The notes under the pieces were generated by a model. It made no database searches and had not been told where the DNA came from. It saw only the letters and a program-made list of their open reading frames with translations. Source: Harenicola maris (GTDB lineage Bacteria > Pseudomonadota > Alphaproteobacteria > Rhodobacterales > Rhodobacteraceae). From it: 64,000 nucleotides of DNA. The DNA is taken from positions 558,001 to 622,000 of the forward strand of contig JADQAZ010000003.1 of the NCBI GenBank assembly GCA_018524345.1. Reading direction: 5' to 3'. Positions within the stretch are counted from its first letter, which is position 1. Every line of letters starts with the position of its first letter. Positions 43,310 to 51,981 of the stretch are shown here, one piece after another. The position numbers were made by a program, and so were the translations under genes.

Positions 43310-44476
43310 CTACATTCTGATGCTGCCCAACAGATCCCGCGCGATACGTTCGAAAATTGAACTGCCAATCGGGATCAGGTCATCGGGGAAATCGTAGTCC
43401 GGATTGTGCAGGGCGGCATGATCTTCGCCAGGCCCAAGGCACAACATTGCGGCTTTGGCGCTCCATCCAAAAACACCGAAGTCCTCTGATGCGCGCATTG
43501 GCACGCCCGCTTCCCCATGCGGGACACCGATTGCATCCATGGCCTTCACCGCGACGCCATAGGCCTCTGCATCATTTACCGAGGCCGCGAAATGGTCGTG
43601 GACCTCAAATTCCACACCCAAGCCGAATTCCTTTGCTACAGACATGGTGAGGGCGCGCGCTGCGTCCTCAAGGCTTTCCATGTTTGCATCAGCAGCTGTG
43701 CGCAGTGTTGCAAAAACTTGTGCCTCGCCGGGGGCTATTCCGAAAGTGGGCTCGCCGATGTTGGCATGGGTGATGGTCACCAATCGAAAATTGTCGTTAC
43801 GTGGTCCGCCCTCGCCGTCTCCCAGTGCATCAAGTGCGGGGATGAGTTTGGCGACGGCCAAGGCGGGAGAAACACCGTCTTGCGGGTCTGCCGCGTGGGC
43901 TGTTTTGCCGCTAAGCGTGATTTTAAGGCCCAGAGACGCGCAATTTATCAGCCCGATGCGGGTTGCGACGAAGCCGAAGGGGATTCCGGGTTCATTATGA
44001 ATTGCAAAGGCATAATCAGGGCTAAGGTCCTTGAAGGCCGGGTCCTTGACAACGGCTTTGGCGCCGCTTCCATCTTCTTCCGCAGGTTGAAACATCAATA
44101 TAACGCGCCCTTTGGCGACAGGTCTGCGTGAGATCATTCGCCCTAAGGCGAGCAGCATTGTCATGTGGCCATCATGTCCACAGACATGGCTCTTGCCCGA
44201 AATTTCGGAAAGCCATTCAATAGCGTTGTTGCGCTCTTCAATCGGGAGGGCGTCAAGTTCGGCGCGAAACAGGACTGTCGGGCCGTCTATGCCGCTGTCA
44301 AAAACCGCAGCCACGCCATATCCGCCTAGCCCGGTTACAATCCGCGTGGGCGACATCGGTTTTAGCGCCTCAACAATTGTTCTCGCGGTTTCGGCTTCCT
44401 CGCCGGAGATTTCGGGGCGGCGGTGAAGGGCGTGGCGAAAGGTTGTTAGTTCGATCAGGTCACTGTTTGTCAGCAT
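43310..44476 (-). CDS. M20-family metallo-amidohydrolase (hippurate-hydrolase-like)
   Basis: 388 residues from the ATG at 44476; a longer frame to 44587 is not supported. The M20D fold starts FRHALHRRPEISGEE. It contains the metal region SHVCGHDGHMTMLLALGR, the catalytic FQPAEEDGSGAKAVV and the AHAADPQDGVSP dimerisation-domain segment. MRASEDFGVFG comes near the end. Members remove N-acyl groups from amino acids or indole-3-acetyl conjugates. It is convergent with the NitT/TauT transporter, so a functional link is possible but not shown. Confidence 0.88.
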   Translation of the reverse strand: MLTNSDLIELTTFRHALHRRPEISGEEAETARTIVEALKPMSPTRIVTGLGGYGVAAVFDSGIDGPTVLFRAELDALPIEERNNAIEWLSEISGKSHVCGHDGHMTMLLALGRMISRRPVAKGRVILMFQPAEEDGSGAKAVVKDPAFKDLSPDYAFAIHNEPGIPFGFVATRIGLINCASLGLKITLSGKTAHAADPQDGVSPALAVAKLIPALDALGDGEGGPRNDNFRLVTITHANIGEPTFGIAPGEAQVFATLRTAADANMESLEDAARALTMSVAKEFGLGVEFEVHDHFAASVNDAEAYGVAVKAMDAIGVPHGEAGVPMRASEDFGVFGWSAKAAMLCLGPGEDHAALHNPDYDFPDDLIPIGSSIFERIARDLLGSIRM

Positions 44477-44931
44477 GATTGGTGGAGCCTTCGAATTTGT
44501 GCTTGGTCGCCGAGCCGAAACGACTTTTCGGTTTCTCGAGCTCAAAGTGGATAGCTGACGCGGGCAAACAGTCAAGAACCTCGTCACAGCGAAACTTCTA
44601 CTTCCTCTGCGACCCCCGTGTTTGTTGGCGTTTTAGTGACGTGTCTCTAGGGTATGTTCGGAGAGCAGAGCGGCATTGTGATACAGGGCTTGGTTTGGGG
44701 AATAAGGAGATGACTCCGCTCGCGCTGCGCCCCAGAATAGAATAAAGTTAACGCTAACTGGAATGGAGCGAAAACGGGAACGGTGTCGCCCAAATGTAGT
44801 GCCACCACATTGGCCCTTTCGGGGTGTATGCACCCGTCCTTGGACCCGGCCGACTGCTGGATTCAGTGACAAGTTAATCGAACGTGGGATTAGCTTACAT
44901 TCAAGTTAGCAGTTTGAGTGCGGAGGATGGG
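44477..44931. other. 455-bp intergenic region with no recognisable gene
   Basis: Only short frames without domain similarity or ribosome sites. It presumably holds the promoter of the amidohydrolase at its left end and that of the former Rrf2 gene at its right end, where GGAGGATGGG precedes the ATG at 44932. Confidence 0.45.
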
Positions 44932-45327
44932 ATGAGATTGAAGGCATCTACTAACTACGCCCTCCGATCGCTTCAGTTTGCGGCTCTTAGGCGCCTGACT
45001 ACATCAGGATTGATAATGTGGTTCAGGTGAATGGGCCTGCACGGTCACACATCGCGAAGATTGTGCATGAGCTCGAACACAGGGGCTATTTAGATACGCT
45101 GCACGGGCGCGGAAGTGGGGTCTGTCTGGCGCGCACAGCGGCAAAAATCGTCGCTGGTCAGGTAGTTAGGCTGACTGACGGGCCCTTTGAGTTTTTGGAA
45201 TGTTCCAAACCCAAGAAGAATACCTATCCGTTGACTATTGTCTGCAAGCTCTTGCGTGCTCTTCAAGCCGTCAGGAGTGCCCTTGGGGTTGTTCTGGGCG
45301 ATCTAACGATGGCGGACATTGTCTGGA
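44932..45327 (+). pseudogene. Rrf2/NsrR-family regulator remnant, frameshifted
   Basis: An ATG at 44932 with GGAGGATG upstream opens MRLKASTNYALRSLQFAALR, a typical Rrf2 start, then runs out of frame. The homology continues in another frame from about 44990: APDYIRIDNVVQVNGPARSH, IAKIVHELEHRGYLDTLHGR and GSGVCLARTAAKIVAGQVVR. The C-terminal cluster region has ECSKPKKNTYPLTIVCKLLR. Of the three cysteines usual for the NsrR Fe-S cluster, the middle one is replaced by Tyr. Frameshift plus cysteine loss indicate a decayed nitric-oxide-type sensor. Confidence 0.75.
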
Positions 45328-45396
45328 GCGAGGTAGGGTTATTACTCGGAGTGCCCCCATTGGAGAGGGCATTGTTGCGCCAATGCGGAGGGCAAA

Positions 45397-46062
45397 ATGA
45401 GCAAGGTCGACTGGACAGAACGGTTTCAAGGGACGAAAGCCTTGCCGCGCGCCGTGCGTGACAGGTTGCTGGAAGTGGCGCTTATTCGCGAACACAAAAA
45501 AGGCTATCAGGTCTTTGGACCTGAGAATATACCCGACAGTCTGATCTTTCTGTACGATGGGACCATTCGCGTCTCGCAAACCTCGGGGAACGGGCGGGAC
45601 ATCGTTTTGTATCGGGTGGATGCCGGAGAAAGCTGTGTTTTGACGACGGCCTGTATGCTGGCCGAGGAAGCCTATAATGCGGAGGGCTTGGCGGAATCCG
45701 ATATTTCTGTTGTGGTTCTGCCTAAGGCTTCTTTTGATCATCTTGTGGCCGAAGAGCCGGCTTTCCGGTCATTCGTTTTTGCTGCCTATTCGCGCCGCCT
45801 GATTGACTTATTGCGGGTCGTGGACGATGTGGCCTTTGGGCGGATCGATGTGCGGCTTGCCGAGCGACTGTTGGCTTTGGCTGGCGGAGACAAGGAAGTC
45901 GCGGCGACCCATCAGGAGATCGCCAGCGAACTCGGCACAGCCCGCGAGGTGGTTTCGCGTGTGATCCATGATTTTCAAAAACGTGGGCTGGTTGCACAAG
46001 CCCGTGGTCGTATTGCCCTACAAGACAAGCCCGGTTTGAGGACGATTGCGCAAAGCGCCTGA
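45397..46062 (+). CDS. Crp/Fnr-family transcriptional regulator
   Basis: 221 residues. The N-terminal cyclic-nucleotide-binding-like beta-roll includes LIFLYDGTIRVSQTSGNGRD, and the C-terminal HTH_Crp domain has ATHQEIASELGTAREVVSRV as the recognition helix region. It lacks the FNR N-terminal cysteine cluster but has a Cys pair, Cys80 and Cys86, in GESCVLTTACML. The ATG follows GGAGGG. Sitting directly upstream of YeeE/YedE and persulfide dioxygenase genes, it may sense reactive sulfur through the Cys pair; this is inference. Confidence 0.88.
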   Translation: MSKVDWTERFQGTKALPRAVRDRLLEVALIREHKKGYQVFGPENIPDSLIFLYDGTIRVSQTSGNGRDIVLYRVDAGESCVLTTACMLAEEAYNAEGLAESDISVVVLPKASFDHLVAEEPAFRSFVFAAYSRRLIDLLRVVDDVAFGRIDVRLAERLLALAGGDKEVAATHQEIASELGTAREVVSRVIHDFQKRGLVAQARGRIALQDKPGLRTIAQSA

Positions 46063-46157
46063 GGTTTTTCCAGAGTTTGCCTGATGCGTGACAATGTCAC
46101 TGAAGAGCGGCCCGATTAAGTTCTAAGAAGTGGTGAACATAACTCTCGGAGGTAAAG

Positions 46158-46373
46158 ATGACCAACAATATTGGAACTATTGACCGGATCCTGCGCGCAG
46201 TTTTGGGTGCGGTTTTGCTGTATCTTGCGTTTTTCAGCGGCTTGGCGCTGTTTGCGGGGCCGCTGTTTAAATTCGGCGCGGCTTTGATCGGTTTTGTCAT
46301 GCTTGCGACTTCAACCCTGAAGATGTGCCCGATCTATTCTCTGCTTGGTTTGAAGACCTGCAAGGATTGCTGA
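46158..46373 (+). CDS. DUF2892 (YgaP-like) small membrane protein
   Basis: 71 residues opening MTNNIGTIDRILRAVLGAVL, with two membrane helices and a conserved C-terminal MCPIYSLLGLKTCKDC segment. This is the membrane part that YgaP fuses to a rhodanese; here it is free-standing. CGGAGGT precedes the ATG. One base separates it from the YeeE-like gene, so it belongs to the sulfur operon. Confidence 0.85.
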   Translation: MTNNIGTIDRILRAVLGAVLLYLAFFSGLALFAGPLFKFGAALIGFVMLATSTLKMCPIYSLLGLKTCKDC

Positions 46374-46374
46374 G

Positions 46375-46806
46375 ATGGAGAGTGTCTTCACACCCTACGC
46401 CTCCTTTGGCGGTGGTTTGCTGATTGGTTTTGGCGCGGTTCTTTTGATGCTTGGGCTTGGGCGCATCCTTGGCGCAACGGGTATTATGTCCGGTCTGGTT
46501 TTCGCTGAAAACGCTGCCGAGGTGTCCTGGCGAGCTGCCATGGTTGTGGGCATGATCCTTGCGCCCGGGCTAATTTCTTTGGTTACGGGCCAAATGCCCG
46601 AACTGTCCGTTCCGGTCAGCCCGATCATGATTGTCATCGGCGGCGTAATCGTCGGACTAGGCGCGAGCCTCGGGTCGGGCTGCACATCTGGGCATGGTGT
46701 ATGCGGTCTGTCGCGAATGTCTGCGCGCTCTTTCGTTGCCGTTCCAACCTTCATGTTGACGGCTGCCATCACCGTTTTTCTCATTCGCCACGTTTTTGGA
46801 GCCTGA
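46375..46806 (+). CDS. YeeE/YedE-family sulfur transport protein, first unit
   Basis: 143 residues with four hydrophobic segments and the hallmark GLGASLGSGCTSGHGVCGLS RMS region carrying two cysteines. YeeE/YedE (TsuA-like) proteins take up thiosulfate or related sulfur compounds through conserved cysteines. Here the protein is a half-size unit followed by a second half-size partner (46811-47248); together they match a full-length family member. It overlaps no neighbour but follows the DUF2892 stop by one base. Confidence 0.86.
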   Translation: MESVFTPYASFGGGLLIGFGAVLLMLGLGRILGATGIMSGLVFAENAAEVSWRAAMVVGMILAPGLISLVTGQMPELSVPVSPIMIVIGGVIVGLGASLGSGCTSGHGVCGLSRMSARSFVAVPTFMLTAAITVFLIRHVFGA

Positions 46807-46810
46807 TGCC

Positions 46811-47248
46811 GTGAAGCTTATATATGCGCTTTTCACCGGCCTTGTTTTTGGGGTCGGTATTTCGATCTCTGGGATGATAAACCCTGCTAAGGTTTTCAAT
46901 TTCTTTGATATCGCGGGCAAGTGGGACCCAAGTCTTGCCTTTGTTATGGGCGGCGCGGTGATTGTAACGTTTATCGGCTATCGCTTGGTCTGGCATCGCG
47001 ACGCCCCGATTTTTGGTGGCGGATTCCAGTTGCCGAGCAATAGAACGATTGATGCGCGTCTTGTCTGCGGTTCCGCACTTTTTGGTATCGGTTGGGGCAT
47101 CGCCGGCTTTTGTCCGGGGGCAGCCATTCCTGCCCTTGGTACAGGCCGCTGGGAAGTTGTGTTGTTTTTGGCCGCTGTCACTGTTGGGTTCTTTTTGCGC
47201 CGTCTACTGGCTCCGGCGCAGCCACACGCCAAGGTCGCGTCGTCATGA
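46811..47248 (+). CDS. YeeE/YedE-family sulfur transport protein, second unit (DUF6691-like)
   Basis: 145 residues from the GTG at 46811, 4 bases after the first unit. It opens VKLIYALFTGLVFGVGISIS and contains GMINPAKVFNFFDIAGKWDP and the single-Cys motif GIGWGIAGFCPGAAIPALG. It is the partner half of the preceding protein. In related bacteria such pairs lie beside persulfide dioxygenase genes, as here, and probably move sulfur across the membrane. Confidence 0.85.
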   Translation: MKLIYALFTGLVFGVGISISGMINPAKVFNFFDIAGKWDPSLAFVMGGAVIVTFIGYRLVWHRDAPIFGGGFQLPSNRTIDARLVCGSALFGIGWGIAGFCPGAAIPALGTGRWEVVLFLAAVTVGFFLRRLLAPAQPHAKVASS

Positions 47249-47416
47249 CGTTCCGGCCCTAGAGGTTAAGAAAGCGTTGTAAGCGTTTGTGTTTGAAGGT
47301 TGATCGCGTCGGGCGGTTGCGGAATCGCAAGAGCGTGATCCACTGCCCGACAGTGTGAAACTCTTTTGCTCAAAAAAGGGCAATCTACTCGGGGGGGCGT
47401 TGAAGGTGAAAGGTTC

Positions 47417-47551
47417 ATGGCGGTTCAGACCTTCGACAACCAGAAGACGGATCAGGCCCTGCAAACCCATGCCGCCGAAGTTTCCTCTATGGCGGATATC
47501 GGCATGCAGGCACTGCTTGAATTGATGACGGCCAGGGGCCGCACCCACTGA
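47417..47551 (+). CDS. small hypothetical protein (44 residues)
   Basis: An ATG at 47417 preceded by GAAAGG opens a 44-codon frame that ends two bases before the first possible start of the persulfide dioxygenase. The product is hydrophilic, with a short predicted helix (SMADIGMQALLELMTARG). I do not recognise it. Its position and ribosome site make translation possible, but it may be a leader. Confidence 0.4.
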   Translation: MAVQTFDNQKTDQALQTHAAEVSSMADIGMQALLELMTARGRTH

Positions 47552-47567
47552 AATGGAGACCAAAATA

Positions 47568-48449
47568 ATGGACTATCCTGTTAACATGGACCTCAAGCCC
47601 GAGGTCGAAGCCTTCTTTGGCGAGCCGACCAATACGATTAGCTACATCGTCAAAGACCCGTCGTCCGAAGCCTGCGCGATTATCGATAGCGTGATGGACC
47701 TGGACTATGCTGCTGGCCGTATCACGCATGACAGCGCGGACAGAATAATCGCCCGCATCAAAGAGCGTGGCTTGAAACTGGAATGGATCATCGAGACCCA
47801 TGTCCATGCAGATCACCTCAGCGCTGCGCCTTATCTGCAGCAGGAGCTAGGTGGAAAGATCGGTGTCGGCGAAGGTATCATGATTGTTCAGGAAACCTTT
47901 GGCAAAATTTTCAACGAAGGGACTGAATTTCAGAGAGATGGATCACAGTTTGACGCGCTGTTTAAAGATGGCGACACCTACATGATCGGCAATTTGCAAG
48001 CCTTTGCGATGTTCACGCCGGGGCATACGCCCGCCTGCATGGTGCATGTGATTGGCGACGCGACCTTTACGGGCGATACGTTGTTTATGCCTGATGGTGG
48101 CTCTGCGCGGGCGGACTTTCCCGGCGGCAACGCTGCGGTCCTTTACGATTCAATCATGAAGGTACTGGCTCTTCCGGATATGATGCGGCTGTTTATGTGC
48201 CACGACTACGGTCCTAACGGGCGGGAGATCCAGTGGGAGACCACTGTTGCTGAAGAAAAGGCCAATAACATCCATGTTGGTGGCGGGAAGACAAAGGAAG
48301 ACTTTGTGAAATTCCGGACCGAACGCGATGCGCAACTTTCGATGCCGAAACTTATCATCCCATCCTTGCAGGTGAACATGCGCGCAGGGGAGGTGCCAAG
48401 AGACAAAGACGGCAAACAAATGCTTAAAGTGCCAGTCAACGGGCTGTAG
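47568..48449 (+). CDS. blh: MBL-fold persulfide dioxygenase (ETHE1/Blh-like)
   Basis: 293 residues from the ATG at 47568, which has GGAGACC at the right distance; an ATG at 47553 is possible. The metal motif is ETHVHADHLSAAPYL (His78, His80, Asp82, His83). FTPGHTPACMVHV and FMCHDYGPNGREI give the remaining ligands, and the GDTLFMPDGGSARADFPGG segment is typical of ETHE1/Blh. The enzyme oxidises glutathione persulfide to sulfite. It lies downstream of YeeE/YedE genes and upstream of a sulfide:quinone oxidoreductase remnant, as in hydrogen-sulfide detoxification operons. Confidence 0.9.
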   Translation: MDYPVNMDLKPEVEAFFGEPTNTISYIVKDPSSEACAIIDSVMDLDYAAGRITHDSADRIIARIKERGLKLEWIIETHVHADHLSAAPYLQQELGGKIGVGEGIMIVQETFGKIFNEGTEFQRDGSQFDALFKDGDTYMIGNLQAFAMFTPGHTPACMVHVIGDATFTGDTLFMPDGGSARADFPGGNAAVLYDSIMKVLALPDMMRLFMCHDYGPNGREIQWETTVAEEKANNIHVGGGKTKEDFVKFRTERDAQLSMPKLIIPSLQVNMRAGEVPRDKDGKQMLKVPVNGL

Positions 48450-48460
48450 TTGAGGATTAG

Positions 48461-48820
48461 ATCATAGATATCAGGGGAATACCGGACAAAGTCTATGTCT
48501 CGCCGATGAACGCACCCAATACCAAGACCAGAGCGGCAGCGCGTAAGCAGGCCCCAACTATCACCGAGGAAATCGCGGCCGACATCAAGGGGCGCCCTCC
48601 CGTTGCACAGTATGACGTTTATGGCTCCTGTCCTCTAACGCTAGTGCGAGGCAAAATCGTGCTGGCCGAATTTGGCTATGGCGGGGCATTTAAGCCGAGC
48701 ATCCCCTCCTTTATCCTTGACGGGGTCAAGCCCAGCCGCGCCGCGTGGTTCCTGAAGGAAAAGCTGCTGCCACCGATCTTTTGGCAGGCCATGCTGAAGG
48801 GCAAGGAATGGATGGCCTAG
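48461..48820 (+). pseudogene. C-terminal remnant of sulfide:quinone oxidoreductase-like flavoprotein
   Basis: An open frame from 48461, with an internal ATG at 48506, encodes the last ~110 residues of an SQR-type NAD(P)/FAD oxidoreductase. Visible are NAPNTKTRAAARKQAPTITE, YDVYGSCPLTLVRGKIVLAE, FGYGGAFKPSIPSFILDG and AAWFLKEKLLPPIFWQAMLK. The N-terminal ~300 residues, including the FAD-binding Rossmann motif and the catalytic cysteines, are absent; the persulfide dioxygenase gene ends only 12 bases upstream. This is therefore a deletion remnant, not an active SQR. Confidence 0.82.
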
Positions 48821-48980
48821 CCAGAAGCAGACGAAATTACGGCCAATTAGGGCCAGCCCGCTGGTATCGGCATTGGCCGTCTTGCCTATCACCAGTGCGG
48901 TCTGCAGCCGTCTCGATCACGCCTAACCTTGGCGATCAAGGACCCGTTGTTTGATTGCCGTTTTTCCCGGAAGTTCCTTC

Positions 48981-50717
48981 ATGCATCTCCTTCGCCCATA
49001 CCTTCCGATCCTTGTTTGGGGAAGCCGCTATGATCGTAGTGCATTCTCCAATGATGTGATCGCAGCAGTGATAGTGACCATCATGCTGATCCCGCAATCA
49101 TTGGCTTATGCGTTGTTGGCGGGGCTTCCGCCTGAAGCTGGCATCTATGCCTCGATCGCCCCGATCGTATTGTACGCTGTTTTTGGCACCAGCCGGGCGC
49201 TTGCGGTGGGTCCTGTGGCTGTTGTCTCTTTGCTCACGGCTTCTGCCGTTGGGCAGGTCGCAGAAAGTGGCACGGCAGGTTACGCTATCGCAGCCCTAAC
49301 GCTTGCATTTCTATCTGGCGGTTTTCTTTTGCTTCTGGGGGTTTTCCGACTGGGTTTTCTGGCAAATTTTTTGAGCCATCCAGTCATCGCGGGCTTCATC
49401 ACTGCCTCGGGTATTCTGATCGCGACAAGCCAGTTGAAACACATTCTGGGCATAGAGGCAGAGGGTCATACCTTGCCGCAAATGTTGTGGTCACTCTTTG
49501 ATCATCTCGGCGAAATCAATTGGATCACGGTTGTCATCGGTGTGTCTGCGACCGGTTTTCTGTTCTGGGTGCGCAAGAACCTGAAGCTGCTCTTGAAGAA
49601 GGTCAGACTCTCACTGCTCATGGCGGACATTCTGACAAAGGCCGGACCCGTTGTTGCGGTTGTAGCGACGACGGTTGTAGTTTGGGCGTTTGATCTGGCG
49701 GGGCAGGGGGTCTCTGTCGTGGGGGAGGTGCCACAAAGCCTTCCGCCACTAACGATGCCGAGCCTCTCGTCTGATCTCGTGAGCGCGCTACTGGTGCCTG
49801 CAATTTTGATTTCGGTTATTGGGTTTGTGGAGTCCATATCGGTAGCCCAGACCCTCGCCGCAAAGAGGCGCCAGCGGATTGATCCAAATCAGGAACTGAT
49901 CGGCCTTGGCGCTGCTAACTTGGGAGCAGCGTTTACAGGGGGCTTTCCGGTTACGGGCGGCTTCTCAAGATCGGTTGTCAACTTCGAGGCCGGTTCCGAA
50001 ACGCCAGCAGCGGGCATCTACACAGCTGTAGGCCTTGCTATTGCGGCCTTGTTTCTTACGCCGTTGGTCTATTTTCTGCCCAAGGCGACGCTGGCTGCTA
50101 CGATCATCGTGGCTGTCCTGAGCCTTGTGGATTTGTCGATCCTGAGGAAGACATGGGATTACAACCGAGATGATTTTCTGGCCGTTCTTGTAACGATCTT
50201 TTTGACCCTTTCGATGGGCGTAGAAGTCGGCGTAGCCAGTGGTGTTGCTATTTCCATCTTGCTGCACCTGTACAAAACCTCTCGGCCGCATGTGGCCGAA
50301 GTCGGGCGTGTTCCTGACAGCGAGCATTTTCGCAATATCCATCGCCATGAGGTGCAGACAGATCCGGCCTTGCTTACCCTACGCGTTGATGAAAGCCTCT
50401 ATTTTATCAACGCGCGTTTTCTTCAGGACCTGATCCAATCGCGCGTCAGCGAGGAATGCGAGATCAGGCATGTGATACTGATGTTTTCCGCTGTCAACGA
50501 GGTGGACTATTCCGCACTTGAAAGTCTCGAGGCGATCAATCTGCGCCTCAAGGATTTCGGCATCGGATTACACCTTTCCGAGGTTAAGGGACCGGTCATG
50601 GACCGTTTGAAAACATCCCATCTGATCCGTGACCTGAACGGTAAGGTTTTCCTATCTCAATATGATGCATGGAGGGATCTTAGCGACTCTTCTGTTCTGG
50701 GTAGGGCCGGCAAATAG
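48981..50717 (+). CDS. SulP-family inorganic anion transporter with STAS domain
   Basis: 578 residues from the ATG at 48981, with GGAAG upstream; a TTG at 48951 is also possible. Twelve or more membrane segments form the SulP transport domain (AAVIVTIMLIPQSLAYALLA, then GLPPEAGIYASIAPIVLYAV). GFVESISVAQTLAAKRRQRI lies in the second half. The C-terminal ~140 residues form a cytoplasmic STAS domain with HVILMFSAVNEVDYSALESL. It probably carries sulfate, the product of persulfide and sulfite oxidation, or another anion. It is the last gene of the sulfur region. Confidence 0.91.
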   Translation: MHLLRPYLPILVWGSRYDRSAFSNDVIAAVIVTIMLIPQSLAYALLAGLPPEAGIYASIAPIVLYAVFGTSRALAVGPVAVVSLLTASAVGQVAESGTAGYAIAALTLAFLSGGFLLLLGVFRLGFLANFLSHPVIAGFITASGILIATSQLKHILGIEAEGHTLPQMLWSLFDHLGEINWITVVIGVSATGFLFWVRKNLKLLLKKVRLSLLMADILTKAGPVVAVVATTVVVWAFDLAGQGVSVVGEVPQSLPPLTMPSLSSDLVSALLVPAILISVIGFVESISVAQTLAAKRRQRIDPNQELIGLGAANLGAAFTGGFPVTGGFSRSVVNFEAGSETPAAGIYTAVGLAIAALFLTPLVYFLPKATLAATIIVAVLSLVDLSILRKTWDYNRDDFLAVLVTIFLTLSMGVEVGVASGVAISILLHLYKTSRPHVAEVGRVPDSEHFRNIHRHEVQTDPALLTLRVDESLYFINARFLQDLIQSRVSEECEIRHVILMFSAVNEVDYSALESLEAINLRLKDFGIGLHLSEVKGPVMDRLKTSHLIRDLNGKVFLSQYDAWRDLSDSSVLGRAGK

Positions 50718-50877
50718 CGAGTGACTTAAGTTGTTTCGCGCGGCTTTGGCACCATCGGTGGCAAGCTGGACGGCTTAAGTGGAACCATGGTCAGAAGTTT
50801 GCGACTGGGTCTGTCGGCGGCTTTTTAATTCAGCACGAGGAGCAAGTTAGGCGGACTATTGCAAGCCAGCTCGCTTG

Positions 50878-51789
50878 TCACCAGGAAGCGAGCATTGCTC
50901 GAAAGACCTCTTCCAAAATGGGATCTTCCATGCGGCGTTTCAAAGACACGAAACACAGGCAGGCAGGGACCGACACAGCATTGCAGATCGCCAGCCCGAA
51001 GGATTGCCTTTGGTGTAGGGCGATAGCTTCTCGGCTTAAACTCAACCCGATGCCTGAGCGCACCATTTCTAGCATTGAAGCTTCTTGGTCGACCAAAGCT
51101 GCGAGGTTCAGTTTTTCCGACGGAGAGGCAAAAATTTTGGCGAGAAGGCGGTTATGCACCGAGGTTGCAGGGGTGCCGATCCAAGGAAGCTTTGCCAAAG
51201 CAGGCCAATCTGCATTCTCGATCTTGTCTTGCCATCCTGCAGGGCCGATGACGCGGTAGTTGAAGTCGGCCAGCTTGATCGCGTGCATGGTGTCGTCACC
51301 ACTGGCACCCAAATCTGCCAGTTCATCCGGGGCGCATAGATAAAAGCCTGCATCAATTCGGCCTTTCTTAAGCCAAGACATGACGTCGCCGCTTACGCCG
51401 TGCTGCAACTCCGTCTCGATTTTGGGATGATCAAGGCGCAGGCGGGCAAGCATGTGCCCCAGACGTATAAACTCTGGGTCGACGATTGTGCCAAGTCGCA
51501 ACTTTCCACTGAGTTGGCCGGACTGTTGGCGGGCACTTCGTTGAAAGTCATGGATTGCGTCGAGCACGCGTTCTGCCTTGGTCAAGATCGCCGCGCCGTC
51601 AGTACTGATTTGGATCCCCGTGCTGGTGCGGTCAAATAGGGTCACGCCAAGCTCAGTGCCCAATCGTTTGATTTGGTGGCTGACGGCAGGTTGGGTCAAG
51701 TTTAACACATCCGCAGCGCGGGAAACGCTTCCTTCCCGCGCGACGGTCACGAAGGCTACGATCGTGTTTATGTTTGCAATTCTATCCAT
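50878..51789 (-). CDS. LysR-family regulator of the DMSP cluster (DddR-like)
   Basis: 303 residues. The N-terminal winged helix has VSRAADVLNLTQPAVSHQIK and RLGTELGVTLFDRTSTGIQI, followed by the periplasmic-binding-protein-like effector domain (about residues 90-300). It is divergent from the GMC dehydrogenase-dddD-dddT operon, matching the LysR regulators that activate ddd genes in DMSP-degrading marine bacteria. DMSP or acrylate/3-hydroxypropionate could be the effector. A perfect palindrome ACCGCGCGGT lies just upstream of its start (51805-51814). Confidence 0.87.
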   Translation of the reverse strand: MDRIANINTIVAFVTVAREGSVSRAADVLNLTQPAVSHQIKRLGTELGVTLFDRTSTGIQISTDGAAILTKAERVLDAIHDFQRSARQQSGQLSGKLRLGTIVDPEFIRLGHMLARLRLDHPKIETELQHGVSGDVMSWLKKGRIDAGFYLCAPDELADLGASGDDTMHAIKLADFNYRVIGPAGWQDKIENADWPALAKLPWIGTPATSVHNRLLAKIFASPSEKLNLAALVDQEASMLEMVRSGIGLSLSREAIALHQRQSFGLAICNAVSVPACLCFVSLKRRMEDPILEEVFRAMLASW

Positions 51790-51804
51790 ATGAATTTTTT
51801 TAAT

Positions 51805-51814
51805 ACCGCGCGGT
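51805..51814. promoter_or_regulatory. 10-bp palindrome between lysR and GMC dehydrogenase
   Basis: ACCGCGCGGT is a perfect palindrome 16-25 bases upstream of the LysR start, in the 192-base divergent region. It is a possible part of a LysR box; the evidence is positional only. Confidence 0.35.
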
Positions 51815-51981
51815 GGAAAATGTCATTAGCTTTCTGCGCCCTGACCTCCCAAACATCTTGAACGGCGACCAGGGAGGGGCCGCAGGAGGTTTTGCCAGCT
51901 TCATAACCCGATTGGTTTGAATGTATGGACCACCACGGGCCCACCCATCGCAACGTTGGATGAGACAGCAGGTGGATAGCT

